From contig CAVEVQ010000006.1 in NCBI GenBank assembly GCA_963619325.1, positions 19,617 through 83,616 of the forward strand: a DNA stretch of 64,000 nt, written 5' to 3'. Below the pieces are notes generated by a model, which saw only the letters and a list, made by a program, of their open reading frames with translations, searched no databases and had not been told where the DNA came from. The DNA comes from UBA1181 sp963619325. GTDB lineage: Bacteria > Bacteroidota > Bacteroidia > Bacteroidales > Paludibacteraceae. Shown here piece by piece: positions 37,648-45,948 of the stretch. Each line of letters starts with the position of its first letter. Position 1 is the stretch's first letter. Both the position numbers and the translations under genes were made by a program.

Positions 37648-37685
37648 GATTAAAACAAGAATGTAAACGAAAAAAAAGAAAAACA

Positions 37686-38507
37686 ATGTCAAGAACTAAT
37701 TTTGATGAATTATTAGAGGCTGGTTGTCACTTTGGCCACTTGAAAAGAAAGTGGAATCCTGCTATGGCTCCATACATTTTTATGGAGCGTAATGGTATTC
37801 ACATTATTGATCTTCACAAGACTGTAGTTAAAATAGATGAAGCTGCTGCTGCTTTGAAACAAGTTGCAAAATCGGGCAAAAAGATTCTTTTTGTTGCAAC
37901 TAAGAAACAAGCAAAGCAAGTTGTCGCAGATAAGGCTTCTGAAGCTGCTATGCCTTTCGTTACAGAGCGTTGGGCTGGTGGAATGTTGACTAATTTCCCA
38001 ACTATCCGTAAGGCTGTTAAAAAGATGGCTCTTATTGATAGATTGACTAATGATGGTACTTACGATAATCTTTCAAAGAGGGAGAAACTTCAGGTTTCTC
38101 GCCAACGTGCTAAGTTGGAGAAGAACTTGGGTAGCATCGCAGATATGACCCGTCTTCCAGCAGCTCTTTTCGTGGTTGATGTGACAAAAGAGAACATTGC
38201 CGTTAAAGAAGCTAAGAAGTTAGGTATTCCTGTATACGGTATCGTTGATACTAACTCTAACCCTAATGACGTTGATTTCGTTATTCCAGCAAATGATGAT
38301 GCAACAAAGTCTGTAGACGTGATTTTGTCTGCCATCTTCGGTGCTATCAAGGAAGGTTTGGACGAGAGAAAGGTGGAGAAAGAAGAAAATGAGGCTGTAG
38401 AAGAGAAAAAGTCTCAGAAATCGGCAGCTAAGAAAGAGAAATCTGTTGTAGACAGTGAATCTGTTAACGCCAAAGTTGCTAGCAAGTTTGAAACTACAGA
38501 AGATTAA
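37686..38507 (+). CDS. rpsB: 30S ribosomal protein S2
   Basis: 273 residues. The N-terminus NFDELLEAGCHFGHLKRKWN and the coiled-coil region around residue 120 (LSKREKLQVSRQRAKLEK) identify S2, as does GIPVYGIVDTNSNP. The last roughly 45 residues (after about 228) form a charged Lys/Glu-rich tail beyond the core, a common but variable extension in Bacteroidota. S2 is required late in 30S assembly and binds S1. tsf follows 41 bases downstream, the near-universal arrangement. Confidence 0.98.
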   Translation: MSRTNFDELLEAGCHFGHLKRKWNPAMAPYIFMERNGIHIIDLHKTVVKIDEAAAALKQVAKSGKKILFVATKKQAKQVVADKASEAAMPFVTERWAGGMLTNFPTIRKAVKKMALIDRLTNDGTYDNLSKREKLQVSRQRAKLEKNLGSIADMTRLPAALFVVDVTKENIAVKEAKKLGIPVYGIVDTNSNPNDVDFVIPANDDATKSVDVILSAIFGAIKEGLDERKVEKEENEAVEEKKSQKSAAKKEKSVVDSESVNAKVASKFETTED

Positions 38508-38548
38508 TTCTCAACCCCTAATTATTAACGATTAAATTTTCTCATAAT

Positions 38549-39541
38549 ATGGCTGTTACAATGGCTGATATCAGCAAGTTGCGTACAATGACTGGTGCTG
38601 GTATGATGGACTGCAAGAAGGCTCTTACTGAATCAGAGGGCGATTTTGAAAAGGCAGTTGAGATTATCCGCAAGAAAGGACAGGCAATTGCTGCTAAGAG
38701 AAGTGACCGTGAGGCTTCGGAGGGATGCGTACTCGCTGCTGCGAAGGATGGTTTCGCTGCCGCTCTCGCTTTGAAGTGTGAAACAGACTTCGTTGCTTCA
38801 AATGCGGATTTCATTGCTCTTACTCAACAAATTTTGGATAAGGCAGTGGAATTGAAACCTGCGAACATTGACGAATTGTTAAATGCAAAGATTGGTGACT
38901 CTACTATTCAGCAACTCATAACCGACCGTTCTGGAATCACTGGAGAGAAGATGGAGTTGGGTATGTACGAGTTTGTAAATGGCGAGTCTACCTACGCATA
39001 CATTCACCCAGGAAATCGTTTAGCCTCTATTGTTGCTTTCAATAAGAGTGGATTAGACGTTCAGGTTTATAAGGATGTCGCTATGCAGGTGGCTGCTATG
39101 GCTCCTGTCGCAGTAGATGAGGCGAGTGTTCCTGCCGAAGTGATTGAAAGAGAGAAGGAAGTTGCTATTGATAAGACTAAGCAAGATCAAGTTGCTAAGG
39201 CTGTTGAGGTGGCTTTGAAAAAGGCAGGAATCAATCCTGCTCATGTTGATTCTGAAGATCACATTGAGTCTAACATGGCGAAGGGATGGCTTACAGCAGA
39301 GGATGCGGCTAAGGCTCGTCAGATTAAAGAGCAGGTTGCAGCTGAGAAGTCTGCAAATCTTCCAGCTCAAATGATAGAGAACATTGTCAAAGGACGTATT
39401 GCTAAGTTCTTCAAAGAGTCTACTCTTTTGGAGCAACCATTCGTTAAAGACCAGAAGATTTCTGTTTCTCAATACTTAGAGAGCGTAGCAAAAGGTTTGA
39501 CAGCAACATCTTTCAAACGTGTTACTTTGAATCAAGAGTAA
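38549..39541 (+). CDS. tsf: Translation elongation factor Ts
   Basis: 330 residues from ATG 38549 (MAVTMADISKLR). The N-terminal UBA-like domain includes LRTMTGAGMMDCKKAL, the EF-Tu-binding core has CETDFVASNADF with the TDF motif, and HPGNRLASIVAF leads the dimer-like subdomain. The protein exchanges GDP on EF-Tu. Codon use is biased as in the other highly expressed genes here. The ribosomal-protein cluster ends with the terminator at 39561. Confidence 0.98.
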   Translation: MAVTMADISKLRTMTGAGMMDCKKALTESEGDFEKAVEIIRKKGQAIAAKRSDREASEGCVLAAAKDGFAAALALKCETDFVASNADFIALTQQILDKAVELKPANIDELLNAKIGDSTIQQLITDRSGITGEKMELGMYEFVNGESTYAYIHPGNRLASIVAFNKSGLDVQVYKDVAMQVAAMAPVAVDEASVPAEVIEREKEVAIDKTKQDQVAKAVEVALKKAGINPAHVDSEDHIESNMAKGWLTAEDAAKARQIKEQVAAEKSANLPAQMIENIVKGRIAKFFKESTLLEQPFVKDQKISVSQYLESVAKGLTATSFKRVTLNQE

Positions 39542-39560
39542 TCTTTTTTCAGATAAATTA

Positions 39561-39591
39561 AAAGGAGGAGCCTTCGGTTCCTCCTTTTTTT
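39561..39591 (+). terminator. Rho-independent terminator after tsf
   Basis: A stem of GGAGGAGCC with GGTTCCTCC (39564-39572 with 39576-39584, one G-T pair), extended by three A-T pairs, a TTC loop and a long T-run to 39591. Confidence 0.92.
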
Positions 39592-39604
39592 ATTCTTTAT
39601 TTTA

Positions 39605-39612
39605 TATTTTTG
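39605..39612 (+). promoter_or_regulatory. -7 box for the small lipoprotein gene
   Basis: TATTTTTG directly behind the tsf terminator, 32 bases before the ATG at 39645. Confidence 0.55.
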
Positions 39613-39644
39613 TCTCCACTGATTAATTATTAACACACTTGGAT

Positions 39645-40085
39645 ATGAAAAGCATAAAATTTAGGAATTATGTTATGCTGCTTCTCGCAATAGTCTTTTT
39701 TTGCGGTTGCGATTGGTGTGAAGATGACTTTGAAGACTGTCTTGTAGGAAATCCGTGGAGGTTGGAGAAAATAGTAACTTATGATGGAACAAGTAGATGG
39801 GATAGGTCCCAAGAGACGACGGTAAGGTATGATGAATCATCTATGAAGTTCTACTATAATGGTGATGTTTCTATCAGAACGACAACGTTAGGTCGTTTTG
39901 GAAGAGTCTATGAAGATTGGTTTTCTGGCCGTTGGCACAGTAATTACAATGAACTTTGTATATCCACAGAAGATGGAGACTTTTTTTATACCATTTATTC
40001 TTATTCTCATTGGAATATGATTCTACAGTATGAAGCCGAGGATGAATATGGTTTGTACCTTGTAGAGGAGTATTATTCTCGATAG
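39645..40085 (+). CDS. Small lipoprotein of unknown function
   Basis: 146 residues from ATG 39645; a TTG at 39639 is in frame but less likely. A hydrophobic signal ends FFCGC with Cys22 as probable lipid anchor. The mature part is rich in Tyr, Trp, Asp and Glu, with VGNPWRLEKIVTYDG near its start and several predicted beta-strands, a layout reminiscent of lipocalin-like small lipoproteins (META/lipocalin-type) of Bacteroidota, though I do not recognise the family. It has its own -7 box after the tsf terminator and ends 20 bases before the AICAR transformylase gene. Confidence 0.7.
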   Translation: MKSIKFRNYVMLLLAIVFFCGCDWCEDDFEDCLVGNPWRLEKIVTYDGTSRWDRSQETTVRYDESSMKFYYNGDVSIRTTTLGRFGRVYEDWFSGRWHSNYNELCISTEDGDFFYTIYSYSHWNMILQYEAEDEYGLYLVEEYYSR

Positions 40086-40087
40086 AT

Positions 40088-40095
40088 TATATTTG
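40088..40095 (+). promoter_or_regulatory. Possible -7 box for the AICAR transformylase gene
   Basis: TATATTTG ends 10 bases before the ATG at 40106. If used, the mRNA would be nearly leaderless, so this may be a chance match. Confidence 0.3.
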
Positions 40096-40105
40096 TTTTT
40101 TATAT

Positions 40106-41284
40106 ATGGCAAACGAATTAGCTTTAAAGTATGGGTGTAATCCCAATCAAAAACCGTCCCGTATCTTTATGCAGGATGGAAGTGAGCTTCCTATTCAAGT
40201 GTTGAATGGACGTCCTGGTTATATCAATTTCTTGGATGCTTTCAATAGTTGGCAGTTGGTTCGCGAACTAAAGGAGGCGACAGGACTTCCTGCTGCAACA
40301 TCTTTCAAACATGTCAGTCCTGCGGGTGCTGCTGTTGCGGTAGAAATGTCTGACACGTTGAAAAAGATTTATTTCGTGGACGATGTGAAACTTTCTCCGT
40401 TGGCTACTGCATACGCTCGTGCCAGAGGTGCAGATCGTATGTCTTCGTATGGTGATTTCATAGCACTTTCAGAGATTTGTGATGAGGAGACTGCAACTTT
40501 GATTCATCGCGAGGTTTCCGATGGTGTCATCGCTCCAGGCTACACGGAGAAGGCGCTAGAGATCTTGAAGAGCAAGCGTAAAGGAACTTACAATGTGATT
40601 CAAATTGATCCATCTTATAAGCCAGATCCTGTTGAACGTAAGCAGGTTTATGGCATTACTTTTGAACAAGGCCGCAATGAAATTAAAATTGACGAGTCAT
40701 TGTTCAAGGAGTTCCCTACGAAAAATAAGGAACTTACTGCAGATGCGAAGCGTGATTTGTTGATAGCACTCATTACTTTGAAATATACACAGTCAAATTC
40801 TGTTTGCTATGCAAAAGATGGACAGGCTATTGGTATCGGTGCAGGACAGCAATCTCGAATACATTGTACTCGCTTGGCAGGAAGCAAGGCAGATATTTGG
40901 TTCTTACGTCAGAATCCGAAGGTGATGAGTCTTCCATTTAAGCCAGGAATTCGTCGTGCTGATCGGGACAACACCATAGATGTTTACATTTCTGACGATT
41001 ACATGGATGTTTTGGCAGATGGCACATGGGAGCAATTTTTCACTGAGAAGCCAGAACCTATCACTCGTGAGGAGAAAAAGGAATGGTTGAAGAATTTGGA
41101 TAACGTGGCTTTAGGCTCAGATGCGTTTTTCCCATTTGGCGACAATATCGAGCGTGCTCATAAGAGTGGTGTGAAGTTTATTGCTCAGCCGGGAGGCTCT
41201 GTTCGTGATGACAATGTTATTGAGACGTGCGATAAGTATGGTATCGCAATGACATTTACTGGTGTCAGATTGTTCCACCATTAG
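40106..41284 (+). CDS. Stand-alone AICAR formyltransferase (PurH C-terminal domain)
   Basis: 392 residues matching only the AICAR transformylase part of PurH; the N-terminal IMP cyclohydrolase (MGS-like) domain is absent. The start YGCNPNQKPSRIF and the catalytic Lys-His pair in SFKHVSPAGAAV are diagnostic, as is SNSVCYAKDGQAIGIGAGQQSR. It would transfer the formyl group from 10-formyl-THF to AICAR in purine synthesis. A separate IMP cyclohydrolase or full PurH must exist elsewhere. Such stand-alone versions are known in Clostridia and some Bacteroidota. A terminator follows. Confidence 0.93.
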   Translation: MANELALKYGCNPNQKPSRIFMQDGSELPIQVLNGRPGYINFLDAFNSWQLVRELKEATGLPAATSFKHVSPAGAAVAVEMSDTLKKIYFVDDVKLSPLATAYARARGADRMSSYGDFIALSEICDEETATLIHREVSDGVIAPGYTEKALEILKSKRKGTYNVIQIDPSYKPDPVERKQVYGITFEQGRNEIKIDESLFKEFPTKNKELTADAKRDLLIALITLKYTQSNSVCYAKDGQAIGIGAGQQSRIHCTRLAGSKADIWFLRQNPKVMSLPFKPGIRRADRDNTIDVYISDDYMDVLADGTWEQFFTEKPEPITREEKKEWLKNLDNVALGSDAFFPFGDNIERAHKSGVKFIAQPGGSVRDDNVIETCDKYGIAMTFTGVRLFHH

Positions 41285-41341
41285 TTGTCAATTGAATAGT
41301 CTATGGCTAAATTCTTACGATTGATTTAATTTGTTGATTTT

Positions 41342-41384
41342 AGACGGTGATGTTCTTTCTTAGGCATCATCGTCTTTCTTTTTT
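41342..41384 (+). terminator. Rho-independent terminator after the AICAR transformylase gene
   Basis: An 11-bp stem (41342-41352 with 41365-41375, one G-T pair), a 12-base loop and a T-rich tail (TTTCTTTTTT) to 41384. Confidence 0.8.
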
Positions 41385-41395
41385 ATGAAAACATG

Positions 41396-41403
41396 TAATT
41401 TTG
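41396..41403 (+). promoter_or_regulatory. -7 box for the Y-family polymerase gene
   Basis: TAATTTTG, 20 bases before the ATG at 41423 and just after the preceding terminator. No LexA-type operator was recognised nearby. Confidence 0.5.
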
Positions 41404-41422
41404 TGAAAGGGAAAGTTGGAAC

Positions 41423-42922
41423 ATGGAACGCTCGTATATCGCCATAGACTTAAAATCTTTTTTTGCTTCTGTTGAGTGTGTTGAAAGAGGATTAAATCCG
41501 CTGACGACCAACTTGGTAGTGGCAGATGAGAGTAGAACGGATAAAACGATCTGTTTGGCGGTTACTCCGGCATTAAAAGTGCGAGGGGTTCCAGGGAGAC
41601 CAAGATTGTTTGAGGTAAAACAGAAAGTTCGTGATATAAACAATCAGCGAGGTCGTCCGTTAGGAGGATTACGGGGAAAATCTTTTTATGATGAGGAGTT
41701 GAATGAGCATCCTGAATATGCTGTAGATTTTATTATTGCGCCTCCCCGGATGTCATATTATATAGATTACAGCACACGTATCTATGGCATCTATTTAAAC
41801 TATGTTTCTGCAGAGGATATGCATGTCTATTCTATAGATGAGGTTTTCATAGATGCGACAAACTATTTGAAAACCTATAAGATGACAGCGCACGAATTGG
41901 CTATGAAGATGATTCAGGATGTTTTGAAACAGACGGGAATCACGGCAACGGCGGGCATAGGCACGAATTTATTTCTATGTAAGGTGGCTATGGATATTGT
42001 CGCAAAACATATTCCTGCGGACAAAGATGGAGTCAGAATTGCCGAATTAGATGAAATGTCGTATCGAAAAAGTTTGTGGAATCACACTCCGTTAACGGAC
42101 TTTTGGAGATTGGGTGCAGGTACAGCTCGTCGATTGGCATCGATTGGCATCACAACGATGGGAGAAATAGCGAGATGTTCTGTGTCTCACGAAGATATCT
42201 TATACAAAATATTTGGAGTTAATGCAGAGTTGTTGATTGACCACGCATGGGGATGGGAACCTTGTACGATTGATAAGATAAAGGCGTACCGACCTGAAAC
42301 CAACTCATTAAGCAGTGGTCAGGTCTTGCATTGTCCGTATGATTATAAGAAGACGAGGGTTGTGGTGTTGGAGATGGCGGATGCGGCCGCGTTGACTTTA
42401 TTAGAGAAAGGGTTGTTAACCAACCAGTTAGTCTTGAGTATCGGTTATGATACGGAAAGTTTGACAAACCCGTCAATTGCAGAGCAGTATCATGGCGATG
42501 TCTATCTTGATCATTATGGTAGAAAAGTGCCTAAACCAGCTCAAGGAACGGTCAACTTAGAAGATTTTTCATCGTCATCTAAAACTATCTTGCAGGCTGT
42601 TGAAAGGTTGTTTGAGAAAATAATAGATCGTTCATTATTGGTCAGGAGAATTAATTTGGCGACGAATCATGTTATTCCCGAATTTTGCTTGAAGAAAAGG
42701 AAAAGGGAAGCTGTTCAATTAGAACTTTTTGTGGACTACGACAAGCAAAGGGAGGTAGAGGAGCAACGGAAAAAGGAAAATGAGAAAGAGCGAAGAATAC
42801 AACAAACGATTATAGACATAAAGCACAAGTACGGGAAAAATTCCATTTTGAAAGGTTTGAATTTCATGGATGGTGCAACGGCAAAAGATCGTAATCGGCA
42901 GATTGGAGGCCATAAAGCATAA
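41423..42922 (+). CDS. Y-family (UmuC/ImpB-like) DNA polymerase
   Basis: 499 residues. The N-terminus YIAIDLKSFFASVECVERG holds the first catalytic Asp; the second acidic pair is in VYSIDEVFIDAT. Palm, fingers and thumb domains (about 1-270) are followed by a little-finger region (about 280-410) and a charged C-terminal tail. It differs from DinB and resembles the UvrX/UmuC-like group found on Firmicutes chromosomes and phages. It would carry out lesion bypass. The YolD-like gene starts 8 bases after its stop, mirroring the polymerase/YolD pairing of Firmicutes. Confidence 0.93.
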   Translation: MERSYIAIDLKSFFASVECVERGLNPLTTNLVVADESRTDKTICLAVTPALKVRGVPGRPRLFEVKQKVRDINNQRGRPLGGLRGKSFYDEELNEHPEYAVDFIIAPPRMSYYIDYSTRIYGIYLNYVSAEDMHVYSIDEVFIDATNYLKTYKMTAHELAMKMIQDVLKQTGITATAGIGTNLFLCKVAMDIVAKHIPADKDGVRIAELDEMSYRKSLWNHTPLTDFWRLGAGTARRLASIGITTMGEIARCSVSHEDILYKIFGVNAELLIDHAWGWEPCTIDKIKAYRPETNSLSSGQVLHCPYDYKKTRVVVLEMADAAALTLLEKGLLTNQLVLSIGYDTESLTNPSIAEQYHGDVYLDHYGRKVPKPAQGTVNLEDFSSSSKTILQAVERLFEKIIDRSLLVRRINLATNHVIPEFCLKKRKREAVQLELFVDYDKQREVEEQRKKENEKERRIQQTIIDIKHKYGKNSILKGLNFMDGATAKDRNRQIGGHKA

Positions 42923-42929
42923 AAATAAT

Positions 42930-43166
42930 ATGAGCGAAATAGAGAAAAAAACAGAGTCGGAGATACTTTACAGTGATATTATTAATCTTCCTCATCATGT
43001 TTCAGTACGCCATCCTCGAATGACAATGGAGGCGAGGGCTGCGCAGTTTTCGTCTTTTGCTGCGTTAACAGGTCATGAAGATGCGATTGAAGAGACCTCT
43101 GCCGAGCATATTCAGTCTGTACACAATCGCAATCTTGTTGACCCATCTGATTGCTTTGATGAATAG
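42930..43166 (+). CDS. YolD-like small protein partnered with the Y-family polymerase
   Basis: 78 residues from ATG 42930; an upstream in-frame start at 42870 would lie inside the polymerase gene. The core LPHHVSVRHPRMTMEARAAQ followed by FSSFAALTGHEDAIEET is the hallmark of YolD-like proteins encoded beside UvrX/UmuC-type polymerases in Clostridia and Bacilli. The function is thought to be accessory to translesion polymerase, by analogy to UmuD, but is not established. The gene ends 6 bases before a convergent ATPase gene. Confidence 0.85.
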   Translation: MSEIEKKTESEILYSDIINLPHHVSVRHPRMTMEARAAQFSSFAALTGHEDAIEETSAEHIQSVHNRNLVDPSDCFDE

Positions 43167-43172
43167 AGTGTG

Positions 43173-44648
43173 TTATTCATTCTTTTTTAATTCGAAAAAC
43201 TTGTCTACACAACTTGGAATTTCCTCTCTTCTGTGCGTTACATAGATCATTGTTTTCCCTGGTTGTTCGCAAAATCTTTCAATGATGGCTCTGCATTTTC
43301 TCTTATGGTCGAGGTCTAATCCGTGTAAGGGTTCATCTAAAATTAGAAGGTCTGGATTCTTCACCAAAGTGCGTGCTAACAAGATGAGACGTTGTTCCCC
43401 ATTAGAGATTTTCATATAGGATTTGTCTTTCAAATATTCAATTCCTAATAGTTTCATCCAAGAGAAAGCGAGACTTTCTTGTTCTTCAGTGCAATCTCTG
43501 AACAAACCAATTGTGTCAAACAAACCTGAACTGACGATTTTCAAGCAGTTTTGATTCTCTTGAAAGTAAAGATGCATCTCTGACGATATATAACCAATCG
43601 GTTTTTTGATGTCCCAAATGCTCTCTCCCGTGCCACGTTTCTTGTCGAAAATCGTGATGTCAAGAGAATATGCTTTAGGATTGTCGGCGGCTAACAGACT
43701 GAGGAGGGTTGATTTGCCAGAACCGTTTTTGCCTATCAAAGCCCATTTCTCACCTCTGCGAATCTCCCAGTTTAGGTTGCGGTAGAGTTGTACAATTTTT
43801 CCAGACACGTTGTATGATACATTCAAGTTCTTCATTCTCAACACATAATCGCATGGCTTTATAACATCGGCAATTGCAGAAGGAAACGCTTCAATATTGT
43901 AGTGGTCGCTTGGTTTTAGCCAATTTTCGTACTTCTCTATAAAATCAGATGGACTTCCCGCATCCTCATATTTGAGACCGTCCGCTTTCATAATTCGGTT
44001 GACTACCTGTGGAATCTCATTGATTGCAGGCACAAGAAAAATCATTTGCTGGATTTTTGCCAATTCCAGGAAAAAAGTCTCCAACTCTGTGCGCATTTCA
44101 ACGTCCAATCCGATGAATGGATTGTCGAAAATGATGATACGGGGGCGAGAAGCGAGAGCTAAAACAATAAGCAGACGACGCAATTCGCCAGATGAGAGCA
44201 TGATGAGGTGTTTGTGAAACAACTTGTCTACATGCATCTTTTTGCAGAGCCACTGTATGTATTCTTGGTCTTTCTCGTCCTCAACCATTTTTTGTACTGT
44301 CGGACTATCTTCGTTCTCGGTTGAACTGAAACGTTGCTGATAGTACATGTTTTTATAGTCGGACAGTAAGTAAGCAGATTCAAAACACACTTTGCGAATT
44401 GCTGCGGATGCGTATGTTTTTGTGGTTCCCTTTCGATACTCATCTGTCCAAAAGGCGTAGTCGACGGTACCGCTCTTCACCGCATATTTGCCGCATAGAA
44501 GGTCTGCCAACATAGTCTTTCCCGCTCCGTTCGGTCCGATGACACACCATTGTTCGCCTTTTCGGATTGTCCAATTGATAGGCTGTGGAAAGTCAACACC
44601 ATAAATTCTTGGTGTTACGTTAGAGAGTTGAATTTCAATGTTTTCCAT
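43173..44648 (-). CDS. Double ABC ATPase, ModF-like
   Basis: 491 residues from ATG 44648 (MENIEIQLSNV); an upstream in-frame start at 44723 would overlap smpB. Two ABC cassettes occur in tandem: Walker A GPNGAGKT and GKNGSGKS, signature-like LSSGELRRLL and ISNGEQRLIL, and Walker B IIIFDNPFIGLD and LLILDEPLHGLD. There are no membrane segments and no permease gene adjacent. The arrangement matches ModF/PhrA (YbbL-like) proteins rather than ABC-F translation factors, which have a long arm linker. The role may be in molybdate uptake or regulation or DNA repair, and is not settled for this family. Confidence 0.82.
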   Translation of the reverse strand: MENIEIQLSNVTPRIYGVDFPQPINWTIRKGEQWCVIGPNGAGKTMLADLLCGKYAVKSGTVDYAFWTDEYRKGTTKTYASAAIRKVCFESAYLLSDYKNMYYQQRFSSTENEDSPTVQKMVEDEKDQEYIQWLCKKMHVDKLFHKHLIMLSSGELRRLLIVLALASRPRIIIFDNPFIGLDVEMRTELETFFLELAKIQQMIFLVPAINEIPQVVNRIMKADGLKYEDAGSPSDFIEKYENWLKPSDHYNIEAFPSAIADVIKPCDYVLRMKNLNVSYNVSGKIVQLYRNLNWEIRRGEKWALIGKNGSGKSTLLSLLAADNPKAYSLDITIFDKKRGTGESIWDIKKPIGYISSEMHLYFQENQNCLKIVSSGLFDTIGLFRDCTEEQESLAFSWMKLLGIEYLKDKSYMKISNGEQRLILLARTLVKNPDLLILDEPLHGLDLDHKRKCRAIIERFCEQPGKTMIYVTHRREEIPSCVDKFFELKKNE

Positions 44649-44719
44649 TCTGATATGAATAATTCCTATTGAAAATGCATCTGTAGGATGTATAAAAAAC
44701 GGTGTTTTATAGCATGGCG

Positions 44720-45184
44720 TCAAAATTTCATGGCACGATCCATCTGGCGTTTGTCGTCTTTCTCTTTGAGTGACTCTCGTTTGTCATATTGTTTCTTACC
44801 CTTTGCAACAGCGACTTCTACTTTTGCCAGTCCTTTGGCATTGATATAGAGTTTCGTTGGAACGATGGTGAAACCTGTGTCTTTCGTTTGTCTGCGGATT
44901 TTCTCCAATTCGCGTTTTGTGAGCAGTAACTTACGGTCGCGACGAGGCAAGTGATTGTTGTATGTTCCGTAGAAATATTCGGAAATATTCATATTCTTCA
45001 CCCAAAGTTCGCCGTCGATGAAGAAGCAGAACGTGTCCACCAGGCTCGCTTTACCGAGACGAATAGATTTGATTTCTGTACCAACTAAGACGATGCCTGC
45101 TTGATAGGTGTCTATCAACTCATAGTCAAATGTGGCCCTTTTATTACGAATGAGTATATCGTTTTTTAATTTTTGTTTTTCCAT
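44720..45184 (-). CDS. smpB: SsrA-binding protein SmpB
   Basis: 154 residues. The OB-fold core starts NKRATFDYELIDTYQAGIVL and GTEIKSIRLGKASL; the basic C-terminal tail (KKQYDKRESLKEKDDKRQMDR region) inserts into the mRNA channel. It binds tmRNA and delivers it to stalled ribosomes. Length is typical. The ssrA gene itself is not seen in this window. It lies 71 bases before the ModF-like ATPase start on the same strand. Confidence 0.97.
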   Translation of the reverse strand: MEKQKLKNDILIRNKRATFDYELIDTYQAGIVLVGTEIKSIRLGKASLVDTFCFFIDGELWVKNMNISEYFYGTYNNHLPRRDRKLLLTKRELEKIRRQTKDTGFTIVPTKLYINAKGLAKVEVAVAKGKKQYDKRESLKEKDDKRQMDRAMKF

Positions 45185-45221
45185 AATAAATATATTCTAT
45201 TATTAGTAGTCTTATTGGCTG

Positions 45222-45833
45222 TTAGCTAATCAAAATCCTCATTGTTTTATCAACCCCCATGGGAATAAGAATCAATGATGCAATTGCAACTAAAGTTAGC
45301 CAATACCGTTTTGTCTCGTCCATTGAAATAGAGGGGAAGAGGATAGGAAGCCCAGTCCACACCACATAAACAACATAGAGGTTGAGTATGGGAAGAAAAA
45401 ACAGGGAAGGTATAAGATTCTCTATCAGCATAAGCATCCACATAATTGACGAAGCATAGACGGCTAATGTGAAGCATCGGGGGTACGCATCTTCCTCTAC
45501 GTTAGCCCATCTTGAGTTCAGCGTCTTACTCAGAAAATACGAAGTTGCGAAGATACCCATAAGAAGAGTCGCAAAAAGAATCAGTAGATTTCTTCCCATA
45601 AACTGCATAAAATGGGCAAAATTGACCATCTCAGACCAATGATAGTGAATGATTGATGAAACTATCGAAATGATTATGACAATTGTCAAGCAGGGAAAGA
45701 AAAAATCTCGACGGACGTCGTCTATGTCTTTGCTTCTTTCCACAATCGCTTCCCACTCTTCACGTGGAGAGTGTACAAGACGAAGAATCGCCTTTATGAC
45801 GTTGGTATAGGCTGATAAATAGTCTGAACTCAT
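45222..45833 (-). CDS. Yip1 family integral membrane protein
   Basis: 203 residues with five hydrophobic segments (about 50-68, 82-102, 120-140, 142-165, 178-197). The N-terminus has the family motif LRLVHSPREEWEAI, similar to the F(N/S)PxxxW start of bacterial Yip1 proteins. The function in bacteria is unknown. It is divergently transcribed from the PBP1A gene; its -7 box lies at 45853-45860. smpB follows 37 bases downstream. Confidence 0.8.
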   Translation of the reverse strand: MSSDYLSAYTNVIKAILRLVHSPREEWEAIVERSKDIDDVRRDFFFPCLTIVIIISIVSSIIHYHWSEMVNFAHFMQFMGRNLLILFATLLMGIFATSYFLSKTLNSRWANVEEDAYPRCFTLAVYASSIMWMLMLIENLIPSLFFLPILNLYVVYVVWTGLPILFPSISMDETKRYWLTLVAIASLILIPMGVDKTMRILIS

Positions 45834-45852
45834 TTTGACACTTTTCGGTTGG

Positions 45853-45860
45853 CAAAAGTA
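45853..45860 (-). promoter_or_regulatory. -7 box for the Yip1 gene
   Basis: TACTTTTG on the minus strand, 19 bases before the Yip1 ATG and only 12 bases from the divergent -7 box of the PBP1A gene. Confidence 0.55.
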
Positions 45861-45872
45861 TGATATTTTTCT

Positions 45873-45880
45873 TACTTTTG
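45873..45880 (+). promoter_or_regulatory. -7 box for the PBP1A gene
   Basis: TACTTTTG on the plus strand with TTG at 45849-45851 at a fitting -33 distance (21 bases). The divergent boxes share this 28-base interval, so the two genes may compete for polymerase. Confidence 0.6.
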
Positions 45881-45948
45881 TGAACTTTAAATGTTTGACT
45901 TTAGCAAGAGGTGTACTCTGGTGGTAATAAAATTAAGGTGTTATTAAG

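Noticed and set aside
37527..37685. Ordinary terminator between rpsI and rpsB
   Set aside because: The complementary arms are 41 bases apart and no T-run follows, so a simple rho-independent terminator is unlikely.
45752..45775. Near-perfect 20-base palindrome centred on CACGTG inside the Yip1 gene, as a possible parS site
   Set aside because: The core fits CACGTG, but the flanks (CACTCT/AGAGTG) do not match the known parS consensus TGTTTCACGTGAAACA, it is 32 kb from parAB, and it encodes the conserved HSPREEW motif of the protein.
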